From Streptomyces sp. D2-8 (GTDB taxonomy: Bacteria; Actinomycetota; Actinomycetes; Streptomycetales; Streptomycetaceae): a stretch of DNA of 64,000 bases. The translations under genes and the position numbers were made by a program. Location: NCBI RefSeq assembly GCF_023184515.1, contig NZ_JAAHBP010000014.1, positions 62,001 to 126,000 on the forward strand, read 5' to 3'. This document shows positions 40,936 to 49,797 of the stretch, piece after piece. Under the pieces are notes generated by a model. The model made no database searches. It worked only from the letters and a program-made list of their open reading frames with translations, and was not told the origin of the DNA. Numbering within the stretch: position 1 is the stretch's first letter; every line of letters starts with the position of its first letter.

Positions 40936-42486
40936 TCAGCCCATGAACTTCTTGAATTCGTCGGGGAGTTCGAAGTCCTTGCCGCCCTGCTGCGGCAGTC
41001 CGAAGGCGCTGCCGCCCTCGGCCGCGGCGGCCCGGCGGGCGGCCTCCTCCTGCTCCTGCTGCTTGCGCTTCATCGGGTTGCCGGAGCGCTGCTTGCCCTT
41101 GGCCTGCTTCTGCTTCTTCTTCGTCCGGCCGGGGCCACCACCCATGCCGGGCATCCCCGGCATCCCGGGCATGCCGCCGCCCTGGGCCATGCGGGACATC
41201 ATCTTGCGGGCCTCGAAGAACCGCTCGACCAGGTTCTTGACCGCGCTGACCTCGACACCGGAGCCCTTGGCGATACGGGCGCGGCGCGAGCCGTTGATGA
41301 TCGTCGGCTCCTGGCGCTCGGCCGGGGTCATCGACTTGATGATGGCGGCCGTGCGGTCGACGTCCCGCTCGTCGAGGTTGTTGATCTGGTCCTTCATCTG
41401 GCCCATGCCCGGGAGCATGCCGAGCAGCTTGGAGATGGAGCCCATCTTGCGGACCTGCTCCATCTGGGCCAGGAAGTCGTCCAGGGTGAAGTCCTGGCCC
41501 TTCTTGGACGCCAGCTTGGAGGCCATCTTCTCGGCCTCTTCCTGGCTGAACGTCTTCTCCGCCTGCTCGATCAGGGTGAGCAGGTCACCCATGTCGAGAA
41601 TGCGGGAGGCCATCCGGTCAGGGTGGAAGGCGTCGAAGTCGTCGAGCTTCTCGCCGTTCGACGCGAACATGATCGGCTTGCCGGTGATCTGCCGGATCGA
41701 CAGGGCGGCACCACCGCGGGCGTCGCCGTCGAGCTTGGAGAGCACCACGCCGTCGAAGCCGACGCCGTCGCGGAAGGCCTCGGCGGTGTTGACGGCGTCC
41801 TGGCCGATCATCGCGTCGACGACGAACAGGATCTCGTCCGGGGAGACGGCGTCGCGGATGTCCGCGGCCTGCTGCATCATCTCCTGGTCGATGCCGAGAC
41901 GGCCGGCGGTGTCCACGATCACGATGTCGTGGACCTTGGACTTGGCGTGCTCGATGGAGTCCTTGGCGACCTTGACCGGGTCACCGACGCCGTTGCCCGG
42001 CTCGGGGGCGTAGACCGCGACACCGGCACGCTCGGCGACGACGCTGAGCTGGTTGACGGCGTTGGGGCGCTGGAGGTCACAGGCGACCAGCAGCGGCGAG
42101 TGGCCCTGCTCCTTGAGCCAGCGGCCGAGCTTGCCCGCGAGGGTGGTCTTACCGGCACCCTGCAGACCCGCCAGCATGATCACGGTGGGCGGCTGCTTGG
42201 CGAAGCGCAGGCGCCGGGTCTCGCCGCCGAGGATGGTGACCAGTTCCTCGTTGACGATCTTGAGGACCTGCTGGGCGGGGTTCAGCGCCTTGCTGACCTC
42301 GGCACCGAGGGCGCGCTCCTTGACGTTCTTGATGAACGTCCGGACGACGGGAAGCGCCACGTCCGCCTCGAGCAGCGCGATCCGGATCTCGCGCGCCGTG
42401 GCGTCGATGTCCGCCTCGGAGAGCCGTCCCTTGCCGCGCAGGTTCTTGAAGGTCGCTGAGAGGCGATCGGAAAGAGTATCGAACAC
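40936..42486 (-). CDS. ffh: Signal recognition particle protein Ffh (SRP54)
   Basis: A 516-residue SRP GTPase binding 4.5S RNA and signal peptides. N domain, then G domain with MLAGLQGAGKTTLAGKLG (P loop), DTAGRLGIDQEMM and the ALSIRQITGKPIMF box. The M domain is methionine-rich (MLPGMGQMKDQIN, ARKMMSRMAQGGGMPGMPGM) and binds RNA via SRRARIAKGSGV. GTG start. Works with FtsY, encoded at 49.8-51.0 kb, to dock translating ribosomes on the membrane. Confidence 0.97.
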   Translation of the reverse strand: MFDTLSDRLSATFKNLRGKGRLSEADIDATAREIRIALLEADVALPVVRTFIKNVKERALGAEVSKALNPAQQVLKIVNEELVTILGGETRRLRFAKQPPTVIMLAGLQGAGKTTLAGKLGRWLKEQGHSPLLVACDLQRPNAVNQLSVVAERAGVAVYAPEPGNGVGDPVKVAKDSIEHAKSKVHDIVIVDTAGRLGIDQEMMQQAADIRDAVSPDEILFVVDAMIGQDAVNTAEAFRDGVGFDGVVLSKLDGDARGGAALSIRQITGKPIMFASNGEKLDDFDAFHPDRMASRILDMGDLLTLIEQAEKTFSQEEAEKMASKLASKKGQDFTLDDFLAQMEQVRKMGSISKLLGMLPGMGQMKDQINNLDERDVDRTAAIIKSMTPAERQEPTIINGSRRARIAKGSGVEVSAVKNLVERFFEARKMMSRMAQGGGMPGMPGMPGMGGGPGRTKKKQKQAKGKQRSGNPMKRKQQEQEEAARRAAAAEGGSAFGLPQQGGKDFELPDEFKKFMG

Positions 42487-42567
42487 GGCGCTCGCGGTCC
42501 TCAGGGTTGGTGGCTACAGGGAATCGCCCTCCAGGGTATCCCGGCGTGACAAGTCGCCGGGTCGGCC

Positions 42568-45015
42568 TCACCCCCGCAGTGTCTCCTCCAGCTTCCGCGC
42601 CACCGACGCCGCCTCGTCCCCGGGCAGGGGCGCGCCCTCCGGGCCGGTCACGTAGAAGGCGTCGACGGCGTTGGCGCCGAGCGTCGAGACATGCGCGCTG
42701 CGCACCCGCACGCTCGCGTCCTCCAGGGCGCGGCCGATGCGGAACAGCAGGCCCGGGGCGTCCTGGGAGCGGACCTCGATGACCGTGGCCAGCCGGGAGG
42801 CGGCCGGGTGGACCGACACCCGGGCCGCGGGGGCGACCACGCCCCGGCGGCGCGGATAGGCCGCGTCCCGTTCGGCGAGCCGGCCGGCGATGTCCAGGGA
42901 GCCGTCCAGGGCCCGGACCAGGTCCGCGCGCAGACGGGCGGCCTGCGGCAGGGAGCCGTACTCGGCGGCGACCCGCCAGTCCAGCAGCAGGACGGAGCCG
43001 TCGACGCCGTCCGGGAGGTGCAGGGAGCGCAGCTCGGCGGTGCGTACGGTCAGCCGGTGCATGGCGAGGACACCGGCCACCGCGGGCAGCACCCCGGGCT
43101 GGTCGGGCACGGCGATGAGCAGCTCGACGCCGAGCGGCTCGGGGTCGCCGGACGGCTCCTGCCCGGCGGGCGGCTCGGTCTGGGCCCGCAGGGCGAGCAC
43201 CGGGCTGCCGGTCGCGGCCGCCTCCAGGGCGAGCCGCTCCTGCTCGGCGGTCGGCGCGGCCTCCTCGGGGTCGTCCGGGGCGTCCCCGGCGAGCACCGCC
43301 GAGACCCGTTTGACCAGGTCGGCGACGAGCGAGCCGCGCCAGGACGACCAGGCGGCCGGGCCGGTGGCGAGGGCGTCGGCCTCGGTGAGCGCGTGCAGCA
43401 GTTCCAGGGTGCCCTGGGAGCCGACGGCCTCGGCGACGGAGCGCACCGTGGCCGGGTCCTCCAGGTCGCGCCGGGTGGCGGTCTCGATGAGCAGCAGGTG
43501 GTGCCGTACGAGGGTGGAGATGACGGTCACGTCGTGGCGGTCGAAGCCGATGCGGGTGGCCACGTCCTTGGCGATGATCTCGCCCGCCACGGAGTGGTCG
43601 CCGGGCCAGCCCTTGCCGATGTCGTGCAGCAGCGCGGCGACCAGCAGCAGGTCGGGGCGGCTGACCTGGCGGGTGAACTCGGAGGCTTGTACGGCGGTCT
43701 CGATGAGGTGCCGGTCGACGGTCCACAGGTGCACGGCGTTGCGCTGCGGGCGGCAGCGGACCCGCTCCCAGTCGGGCAGCAGCCGGGTGACCAGCCCCTC
43801 GGCCTCCAGCGCCTCCCAGACCTCGATGGTGGGGCGGCCGGAGCCGAGCAGGGTGACGAGCTGCTCGCGGGCCTCGGCGGGCCAGGGCGTGGGCACCGGG
43901 CGCACGGTGGCCGCCAGACGCCGTACGGCGTGCAGGGAGAGCGGGAGTCCGGCCTGCGCGGCGGCGGCCGCGGCGCGCAACGGCAGCACGGGGTCGCGCT
44001 CGGGGCGCGCGGCACGGGCGAGCACCACCTCGCCGTCCTGCTCCACCACGCCCTCCGCCAGCGGAGACCGCTCGGGGGCCGGCTTCCCCCCGCCCAGCAT
44101 GGCGCGCAGCCGGGGCCGCACCGCGCGTGAGCGCAGCACACGCCCCACCTCGCGCCAGGTGACGTCGCTGGCGTACGAGACGAGCCGTGCCGCCTCGTAC
44201 ACCTGCCGCAGCAGTGTGTCCGCGTCGAGCAGGCCGAGCTCGGCGGCCACCTGGTCCTGCTCCTGGAGGGCGAGCCGGTCGGTGGCGCGCCCGGTGGCCA
44301 GGTGCAGGGCGTCCCGGACGTCGAGGAGCCGGCGCCGGGCGTCGGCCAGGCCCTCGCGCGGGGCGTCGGCGAGCCAGGAGGCGGCGACGGCCCGCAGGGC
44401 GGTGGCGTCCCGCAGCCCGCCGCGGGCCTCCTTCAGGTCGGGCTCCAGCAGGTACTGCAGCTCGCCCTGGCGCTCGGCGCGCTCGGCGCACAGTTCCTGG
44501 AGTTCGGGGAGGCGTTTGGGCGCCTGGTTGCGCCAGTCGGCCAGGACGGCCGTGCGCAGTGAGGCGGTGAGGCCGAGGTCGCCGGCGATGTGCCGGGCGT
44601 CCAGCAGGCCGAGCTGCACCTTGAGGTCCTCGCCGGCGGTCTTGCGGGCCTCGGCGGGGGTGCGGACGGAGTGGTCGAGGTCCAGGCCCAGGTCCCAGAC
44701 GGGGTACCAGAGCCGGTCGGCGAGGGCGGCGACCGCCTTGGTGTCGCTGCCGTCGTGCAGCAGGAGCAGGTCGAGGTCGCTGCGCGGGGACAGCTCACCT
44801 CGCCCGTAGCCGCCGACGGCGATGAGAGAGGCACCGCGCAGGCCCTCGGCGCCCGCGGCGAACAGGCCGGTGAGCCAGTCGTCCGTGAGTTCGGCCAGGG
44901 CCGCACGGCGCGGCGGCCCGGACCGCGCCTCCTCGGTGAGGAGACGCAGCCGGGCCGCCGCGTAGCCGCTGGGTCCCGAGTCCTCTGCTTCCTTCTGCAC
45001 GTCCGTACCCGTCAC
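42568..45015 (-). CDS. glnD: PII nucleotidylyltransferase GlnD
   Basis: An 815-residue bifunctional PII-modifying enzyme. Nucleotidyltransferase domain: AVGGYGRGELSPRSDLDLLL (metal Asps in SDLDL); HD domain: LLVAALLHDIGKGWPGDHSV; two C-terminal ACT domains (ELLIAVPDQPGVLPAVAGVL and TVIEVRSQDAPGLLFRIGRA) for glutamine sensing. In S. coelicolor GlnD adenylylates GlnK rather than uridylylating it. GTG start with GGAG eight bases upstream. Third gene of amtB-glnK-glnD. Confidence 0.95.
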   Translation of the reverse strand: MTGTDVQKEAEDSGPSGYAAARLRLLTEEARSGPPRRAALAELTDDWLTGLFAAGAEGLRGASLIAVGGYGRGELSPRSDLDLLLLHDGSDTKAVAALADRLWYPVWDLGLDLDHSVRTPAEARKTAGEDLKVQLGLLDARHIAGDLGLTASLRTAVLADWRNQAPKRLPELQELCAERAERQGELQYLLEPDLKEARGGLRDATALRAVAASWLADAPREGLADARRRLLDVRDALHLATGRATDRLALQEQDQVAAELGLLDADTLLRQVYEAARLVSYASDVTWREVGRVLRSRAVRPRLRAMLGGGKPAPERSPLAEGVVEQDGEVVLARAARPERDPVLPLRAAAAAAQAGLPLSLHAVRRLAATVRPVPTPWPAEAREQLVTLLGSGRPTIEVWEALEAEGLVTRLLPDWERVRCRPQRNAVHLWTVDRHLIETAVQASEFTRQVSRPDLLLVAALLHDIGKGWPGDHSVAGEIIAKDVATRIGFDRHDVTVISTLVRHHLLLIETATRRDLEDPATVRSVAEAVGSQGTLELLHALTEADALATGPAAWSSWRGSLVADLVKRVSAVLAGDAPDDPEEAAPTAEQERLALEAAATGSPVLALRAQTEPPAGQEPSGDPEPLGVELLIAVPDQPGVLPAVAGVLAMHRLTVRTAELRSLHLPDGVDGSVLLLDWRVAAEYGSLPQAARLRADLVRALDGSLDIAGRLAERDAAYPRRRGVVAPAARVSVHPAASRLATVIEVRSQDAPGLLFRIGRALEDASVRVRSAHVSTLGANAVDAFYVTGPEGAPLPGDEAASVARKLEETLRG

Positions 45016-45054
45016 CCAGCGACTCCTGTTCTGGTTTGGCTGCCTCGAGGGCCT

Positions 45055-45393
45055 TCAGAGCGCGTCGGGACCGCGCTCGCCGGTCCTCACCCGTACGGCC
45101 GTCTCGACCGGGATGGACCAGACCTTGCCGTCACCGATCTTGCCGGTGCGGGCGGCCTTGACCACCACGTCGATCAGCTGCTCGGCGTCGTCGTCCTCGA
45201 CCAGGACCTCGATGCGGATCTTGGGGACCAGGTCAACGGTGTACTCGGCACCGCGGTAGACCTCGGTGTGGCCCCTCTGACGACCGTAGCCGCTGGCCTC
45301 GGTGACCGTCAGGCCGTGTACTCCGAAGGCCTGCAGGGCTTCCTTGATCTCGTCGAGCCGGTGCGGCTTCACGACGGCGGTGATGAGCTTCAT
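45055..45393 (-). CDS. glnK: Nitrogen regulatory protein PII (GlnK)
   Basis: A 112-residue PII protein. The T-loop carries Y51 (YRGAEYTVD), the tyrosine adenylylated in Streptomyces; the B-loop is TGKIGDGKVW and the C-terminal ligand-binding part VRTGERG. It senses ATP/ADP and 2-oxoglutarate and gates AmtB. Its ATG overlaps the amtB stop (ATGA), so the pair is co-translated; glnD follows 39 bases later. Confidence 0.96.
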   Translation of the reverse strand: MKLITAVVKPHRLDEIKEALQAFGVHGLTVTEASGYGRQRGHTEVYRGAEYTVDLVPKIRIEVLVEDDDAEQLIDVVVKAARTGKIGDGKVWSIPVETAVRVRTGERGPDAL

Positions 45394-46730
45394 GCGTCCA
45401 CCTTCTTGCTCTCGGCGCCGCCCACGGCGGCCGCTACGGCGGTCTTGGCGGCACCGCCACCGGCACCGCTGAAGTCGTATGCGGTCTCGGCGTGCTCGGC
45501 CTGGTCGATACCGGCGACCTCGTCGTCCTCGGGAACCCGCATGCCCATGGTCTTGTCGAGGATGAAGGCGAGGATCGCGGAGACGATCAGGGAGTAGGCG
45601 AGGACACCGAAGACACCGGCGCACTGCTTCCAGAACTGTTCCAGGCCGCCCCCGTAGAACAGGCCCGCGACCTCGGACTGGCCCTTGCCGCTGGCGAAGA
45701 AGCCGATCAGCAGGGAGCCGAGGATGCCGCCCACCAGGTGGACGCCGACGACGTCCAGGGAGTCGTCATAGCCGAACTTGTACTTCAGGCTGACGGCCAT
45801 GGCGCACAGCACACCGGCGATGACACCGACGGCGATCGCGCCGAGCGGGGTGACCGCGCCACCGGCCGGGGTGATGGCGACCAGACCCGAGACCGCGCCG
45901 GAGGCGGCGCCCAGGGTGGTGAAGGCGCCGTGGCGGATCTTCTCGTAGGCGAGCCAGCCGAGGACGGCGGCGGCGGTGGCGATCTGCGTGTTGACGAACA
46001 TCAGGGAGCCGACGCCGTCGTCGTTGCCGAGCCAGGAGCCGGCGTTGAAGCCGAACCAGCCGAACCACAGCAGACCGGCACCGAGCATGACCAGCGGCAG
46101 GCTGTGCGGGCGCATCGGGTCCTTCTTGAAGCCGACGCGCTTGCCAATGACCAGGATCACGCCGAGCGCGGCGGCACCGGCGTTGATGTGGACCGCCGTA
46201 CCGCCGGCGAAGTCGATGACGCCCATGTCGAAGGCCCAGCCGCCCTCACCCCAGACCCAGTGGGCGACGGGGAAGTAGACGATCGTGGCCCACAGCGCGA
46301 TGAACAGCGCCCAGGCGGAGAACTTCACACGGTCCGCGAGCGCACCGCTGATCAGGGCGGGCGTGATGATCGCGAACATCAGCTGGAAAACCATGAAGGT
46401 CAGGAGCGGGATGTTGGTCGAGCCCCAGAGCTCGCCCGTGTCCACCCCGGTGAGGCCGACCCAGTCGGAGTTCCAGCCGATGAGGCTGCCGGAGTCGGTG
46501 CCGAACGCCATGGAGAAGCCGTACAGCACCCACAGGATGGTGACGATCCCAAGGCTGATGAAGCTCATCATCAGCATGTTCAGGGTGCTCTTGACGCGGA
46601 CCATGCCTCCGTAGAAGAAGGCCAGACCCGGGGTCATGAGCATCACCAGGGCGGAACAGATGAGCATGAACCCTGTGTTCGCGGCAGAGAGCTTGGGCGC
46701 CTCTGCGGCAAGGGTGATGGCTGGTGCCAT
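45390..46730 (-). CDS. amtB: Ammonium transporter AmtB
   Basis: A 446-residue channel with 11 membrane helices preceded by a cleavable-looking hydrophobic start. Signature: DFAGGTAVHINAGAAALGVI with the pore His, and the second pore His in VVGVHLVGGILGSLLIGFFA. The C-terminus (KTMGMRVPEDDEVAGIDQAE) is the family's regulatory tail that GlnK contacts. ATG with GAGGAG six bases upstream. Preceded by a GlnR-type box, consistent with induction at low nitrogen. Confidence 0.96.
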   Translation of the reverse strand: MAPAITLAAEAPKLSAANTGFMLICSALVMLMTPGLAFFYGGMVRVKSTLNMLMMSFISLGIVTILWVLYGFSMAFGTDSGSLIGWNSDWVGLTGVDTGELWGSTNIPLLTFMVFQLMFAIITPALISGALADRVKFSAWALFIALWATIVYFPVAHWVWGEGGWAFDMGVIDFAGGTAVHINAGAAALGVILVIGKRVGFKKDPMRPHSLPLVMLGAGLLWFGWFGFNAGSWLGNDDGVGSLMFVNTQIATAAAVLGWLAYEKIRHGAFTTLGAASGAVSGLVAITPAGGAVTPLGAIAVGVIAGVLCAMAVSLKYKFGYDDSLDVVGVHLVGGILGSLLIGFFASGKGQSEVAGLFYGGGLEQFWKQCAGVFGVLAYSLIVSAILAFILDKTMGMRVPEDDEVAGIDQAEHAETAYDFSGAGGGAAKTAVAAAVGGAESKKVDA

Positions 46731-46848
46731 CGGCGTCTCCTCGTCATTGGTACGGCCCCGTGCGGGCGAAGCCTCGAGCGGATTGAGGGGCGGGCCGGTT
46801 ATGCGCCACGAGATTGGCGCAGCGCGGTTTCGGTCGAAGCCCCTCGTT

Positions 46849-46884
46849 GTTTCGCGACCGTGACGAAGGCGCGTTCTGTGTTAC
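46849..46884 (-). promoter_or_regulatory. GlnR-binding-type box upstream of amtB
   Basis: On the minus strand GTCAC-6-GAAAC (46864-46849) matches the GlnR a-site/b-site pattern gTnAc-n6-GaAAc, and another a-site GTAAC occurs 15 bases earlier (46884-46880) with a poor b-site. GlnR activates amtB-glnK-glnD in streptomycetes under nitrogen limitation. The remaining gap 46731-47068 holds leader sequence, GC-rich hairpins (CCGGCCGCGG near 46970 and 47035) and no gene. Confidence 0.75.
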
Positions 46885-47068
46885 GCGTCGATGAACTGCC
46901 GGATTGCGGGCGAGCCGATCGTTATCGTGGCGCAACCTTCGGCTTTCAGGCAGCCGTGGGCACACAGACCGGCCGCGGTCGGCCTTCCGATGACCTGGCA
47001 TGGGGGAGCCGAGTCGGGCAGTTCGGGAGGGCCGGCCGCGGCCGGGGTTCAGGGGGGCGTACGGCGTC

Positions 47069-48571
47069 TCAGACCGCCTCTGCGGTCTCCGGCAGTTCGA
47101 CGGCGAGCCGCTCGGTGAGGTCGACGACCTCGCCGAGGTCGCCGAAGTCGCGGGCGGCGGTGTCGACCGTCTTTCGAATACGGGTGTTGACGCGCTCGGA
47201 ACGCACCTTCTTGGCCACCTGCATGGCCTCGGTGGCGAAGACCGTGCTGTGTTCGGGTTCGCGCTGGAGGAGGTGCACCGTGGCCATGCCGATCAGGTTC
47301 AGCGCGTACGACCGCTGGTGCTCGCCGTCTTCGGCGAAGAGCTCCACGGCCCGGTTCATCAGAGGCTCGGCCAGCGAGGCGTAGGTGGGGCTGCGGCCGG
47401 CGACGTAGGCCAGGTCACGGTACGAGTGGGAGTTCTCGCCGTACAGCTCGGCCTCGGAGAAGAAGCGGATCCAGTCGGGGTCCGGCTCGTCCCACTCGTC
47501 GGCCTCGGAGAAGGTGTCCTCGGCCATCCGGACCGCCCGCTTGCACTTGCCGGGCTGCCCCATGTTGGCGTAGGCGCGGGCCTCCATCGCATACAGCATC
47601 GACTGGGTGCGCGGGCTCGCGCAGTCCCGGCTGCCGTACTGCGCGAGGTGGATCAGCTCCAGCGCGTCGTCGGGCCGGCCGAGGTGGATCATCTGGCGGC
47701 TCATGCTGGACAGCACATACGAGCCGAGGGGCCGGTCACCGGCCTCCTTGGCGGCGTGCAGCGCGAGGACGAAGTACTTCTGCGCGGTCGGCTGGAGCCC
47801 GATGTCATACGACATCCAGCCGGCCAGTTCGGCGAGCTCGGCGGCGACCTTGAACAGCCGGCGGGTGGTGGACTCCGGCTGGGGCTCCTGGAGGAGGTCC
47901 GTCACCTCGTGCAGCTGCCCGACGACCGCCTTGCGGCGCAGGCCGCCGCCGCACTGGGCGTCCCACTGCCGGAACATCACCGTCGTGGACTCCAGGAGGT
48001 CCAGCTCGGGCTTGGAGAGCCGGCCGCGGCCTCGCCCGGAGCCGCCCGCGGGCTCGGGCTCGGGCTCGGACCGCGGGGCCGGAGGCGAGGGGACGAGCCA
48101 GCGCTGCATGGGCTCGATGAGGGACGGGCCCGCGGACAGGACCAGTGAGCTCCCGAGGAAGCCGCGCCGCGCCAGCATCAGGTCGCTGCGCGAGAACTCG
48201 CTGAGCAGGGCCACGGTCTGCGGGCCCGTCCAGGGCAGGTCGACGCCGGTCGCGGAGGGCGACTGGCGCGCGGTGCGCAGCCCCAGGTCCTCGACGGAGA
48301 CGACGACGCCGAAGCGCTCCGAGAACAACTCGGACAGGATCCTGGGGATCGGCTCGCGGGGGTTCTCGCCGTCGAGCCAACGGCGCACGCGCGAGGTGTC
48401 CGTGGAGATGTGGTTGGCACCCAACTGCCGTGCCCTGCGGTTGACCTGGCGGGCGAGCTCGCCCTTGGACCAACCGCTGCGCACGAACCAGGAGGTGAGC
48501 AGCTCGTTCGGGCGCTTGTCAGCGTGCGTCGCGCTTGCAGCGTTCGTTCCGCTTCCGCCGTTGCCGCTCAC
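47069..48571 (-). CDS. nsdA: NsdA-type negative regulator of development and antibiotic production
   Basis: A 500-residue protein. N-terminal helix-turn-helix-like part (SWFVRSGWSKGELARQVNRR, then DTSRVRRWLDGENPREPIPR) followed by a long helical region with TPR-like repeats (MEARAYANMGQPGKCKRAVR, ALNLIGMATVHLLQ). I recognise it as NsdA (S. coelicolor SCO5582), whose loss causes overproduction of antibiotics and altered sporulation; its position next to amtB and ftsY agrees. GTG at 48571 preferred over an upstream TTG at 48616. How it acts is not known from the sequence. Confidence 0.88.
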   Translation of the reverse strand: MSGNGGSGTNAASATHADKRPNELLTSWFVRSGWSKGELARQVNRRARQLGANHISTDTSRVRRWLDGENPREPIPRILSELFSERFGVVVSVEDLGLRTARQSPSATGVDLPWTGPQTVALLSEFSRSDLMLARRGFLGSSLVLSAGPSLIEPMQRWLVPSPPAPRSEPEPEPAGGSGRGRGRLSKPELDLLESTTVMFRQWDAQCGGGLRRKAVVGQLHEVTDLLQEPQPESTTRRLFKVAAELAELAGWMSYDIGLQPTAQKYFVLALHAAKEAGDRPLGSYVLSSMSRQMIHLGRPDDALELIHLAQYGSRDCASPRTQSMLYAMEARAYANMGQPGKCKRAVRMAEDTFSEADEWDEPDPDWIRFFSEAELYGENSHSYRDLAYVAGRSPTYASLAEPLMNRAVELFAEDGEHQRSYALNLIGMATVHLLQREPEHSTVFATEAMQVAKKVRSERVNTRIRKTVDTAARDFGDLGEVVDLTERLAVELPETAEAV

Positions 48572-48960
48572 TGGAACGCCCCCATCCCTGAGACCACTTG
48601 TCGCCGAGTGCGCCAAGCCCTATCAGCATGCCGGTTCGTACGGCCGTCCGTCCGGCCCTTGTCACCCTTCGAACGGAATGACGACTTGCCTCCGGCATAC
48701 CCACGAGCGCATGTGCCCCCAGAACTCGTGCACACAAAGTAATCCTACGATCACCCGTCCAGCCACGGCTCACACGGAAACGCCACCATTCGCCACCCCA
48801 TCGAATGAACTCACGTACGCCTGCGCGCGATTCACTTGACACAGCACCACCAGAAGCGGGTGCAGCGATGCACTCGGGGGCGCGCGTCGTCGGGCACGCC
48901 ACCCCGGGCACATCCGGGCGCTGAATGAACAGACCGCCTCCGGGAAGGCGGGAACAGAGA

Positions 48961-48986
48961 GTTACGCATCGCGTCCGCTGCGTAAC
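48961..48986. promoter_or_regulatory. Perfect 8-bp inverted repeat upstream of the prim-pol gene
   Basis: GTTACGCA, ten bases, TGCGTAAC, ending 30 bases before the ATG at 49017. It may be an operator or a 5' leader hairpin. The preceding stretch 48572-48960 contains no gene; it must hold the nsdA promoter, where TAGGAT occurs on the minus strand near 48757, and a short GCCTCC..GGAGGC-like hairpin lies around 48932-48951. Confidence 0.5.
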
Positions 48987-49016
48987 CACCGCTGCGTCGG
49001 ACCCGTTGGAGGGGGC

Positions 49017-49682
49017 ATGGGCTTCACGATCGGCATCAGCCGGGGCATGCGCGACATCCGGTCCGGCTCACGCCGCCGCGGCCGCACCTCGGACGGCACG
49101 GCGGTGGCCGAGTACACCGGCCTGTGGGGCTGGGACGTCGTACCGGGTGCCAGGGCCTCGGCGGGCGCCTGCTCCTGCGGCCGCGGCGACTGCCCGGCGC
49201 CGGGCGCGCACCCGCTGGACTTCGCGCCGGTCGTCCCCGCCGGGGCGACGCTGGACGACGTGACCGAGAGGTGGGGCGAGTTCCCCGGCGCCTCCGTGAT
49301 GCTGCCGGTCGGCCGGGCGTTCGACGTCATCGAGGTGTCCGAACCCGCCGGCTGCCGCGCCCTGGCCCGGCTGGAGCGCATGGGCCTGCCCGTCGGCCCG
49401 GTCGCGGTGACTCCGGACGGCCGCGCCCACTTCTTCGTCGCCCCCGGCGCCGCCGCCGACCTGCCCGGCCTGCTCTACCGCATGGGCTGGGACGACCCGG
49501 ACTCCCTCGACCTGCGCGGCCTCGGGCCGGGCGCGCACATCACGGCGCCGCCCTCGGACCGCGGCGGCCTCGGCCCGGTTCGCTGGCTGCGCTCCCCCGC
49601 CCTGGACTCGGCGTCCCGGCCGCCGGAGGCCCGCCTGGTGCTGGGCACGCTGGCGTATGTGGCACACCGGTCGCGGGCCTGA
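49017..49682 (+). CDS. Bifunctional primase/polymerase-like (prim-pol N-terminal) protein
   Basis: A 221-residue protein resembling the N-terminal archaeo-eukaryotic primase-polymerase domain of phage and plasmid primases: WDVVPGARASAGACSCGRGD, CPAPGAHPLDFAPVVPAG, VMLPVGRAFDVIEVSEPAGC. The D-x-E/D pair expected at the active site reads FDVIEV here. No helicase domain is fused. Streptomycetes carry several such short proteins of unknown role. ATG with GGAGGGGG immediately upstream. Plus-strand orphan between nsdA and ftsY. Confidence 0.72.
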   Translation: MGFTIGISRGMRDIRSGSRRRGRTSDGTAVAEYTGLWGWDVVPGARASAGACSCGRGDCPAPGAHPLDFAPVVPAGATLDDVTERWGEFPGASVMLPVGRAFDVIEVSEPAGCRALARLERMGLPVGPVAVTPDGRAHFFVAPGAAADLPGLLYRMGWDDPDSLDLRGLGPGAHITAPPSDRGGLGPVRWLRSPALDSASRPPEARLVLGTLAYVAHRSRA

Positions 49683-49708
49683 GGCCTGCCGGCCCTGACC
49701 CACACGGC

Positions 49709-49749
49709 GAAGCGCCCGGCCCCGACTGCACTTCGGGGGCGGGCGCTTC
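49709..49749. terminator. Bidirectional terminator hairpin
   Basis: GAAGCGCCCG pairs with CGGGCGCTTC, extended by GCCCCGA/TCGGGGG inside. It separates the convergent prim-pol and ftsY genes. Confidence 0.85.
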
Positions 49750-49797
49750 TCGCGCGGGTGCGGATTTTCGGAGGTCGTTCCTCGGCAGGTGCCGAGC

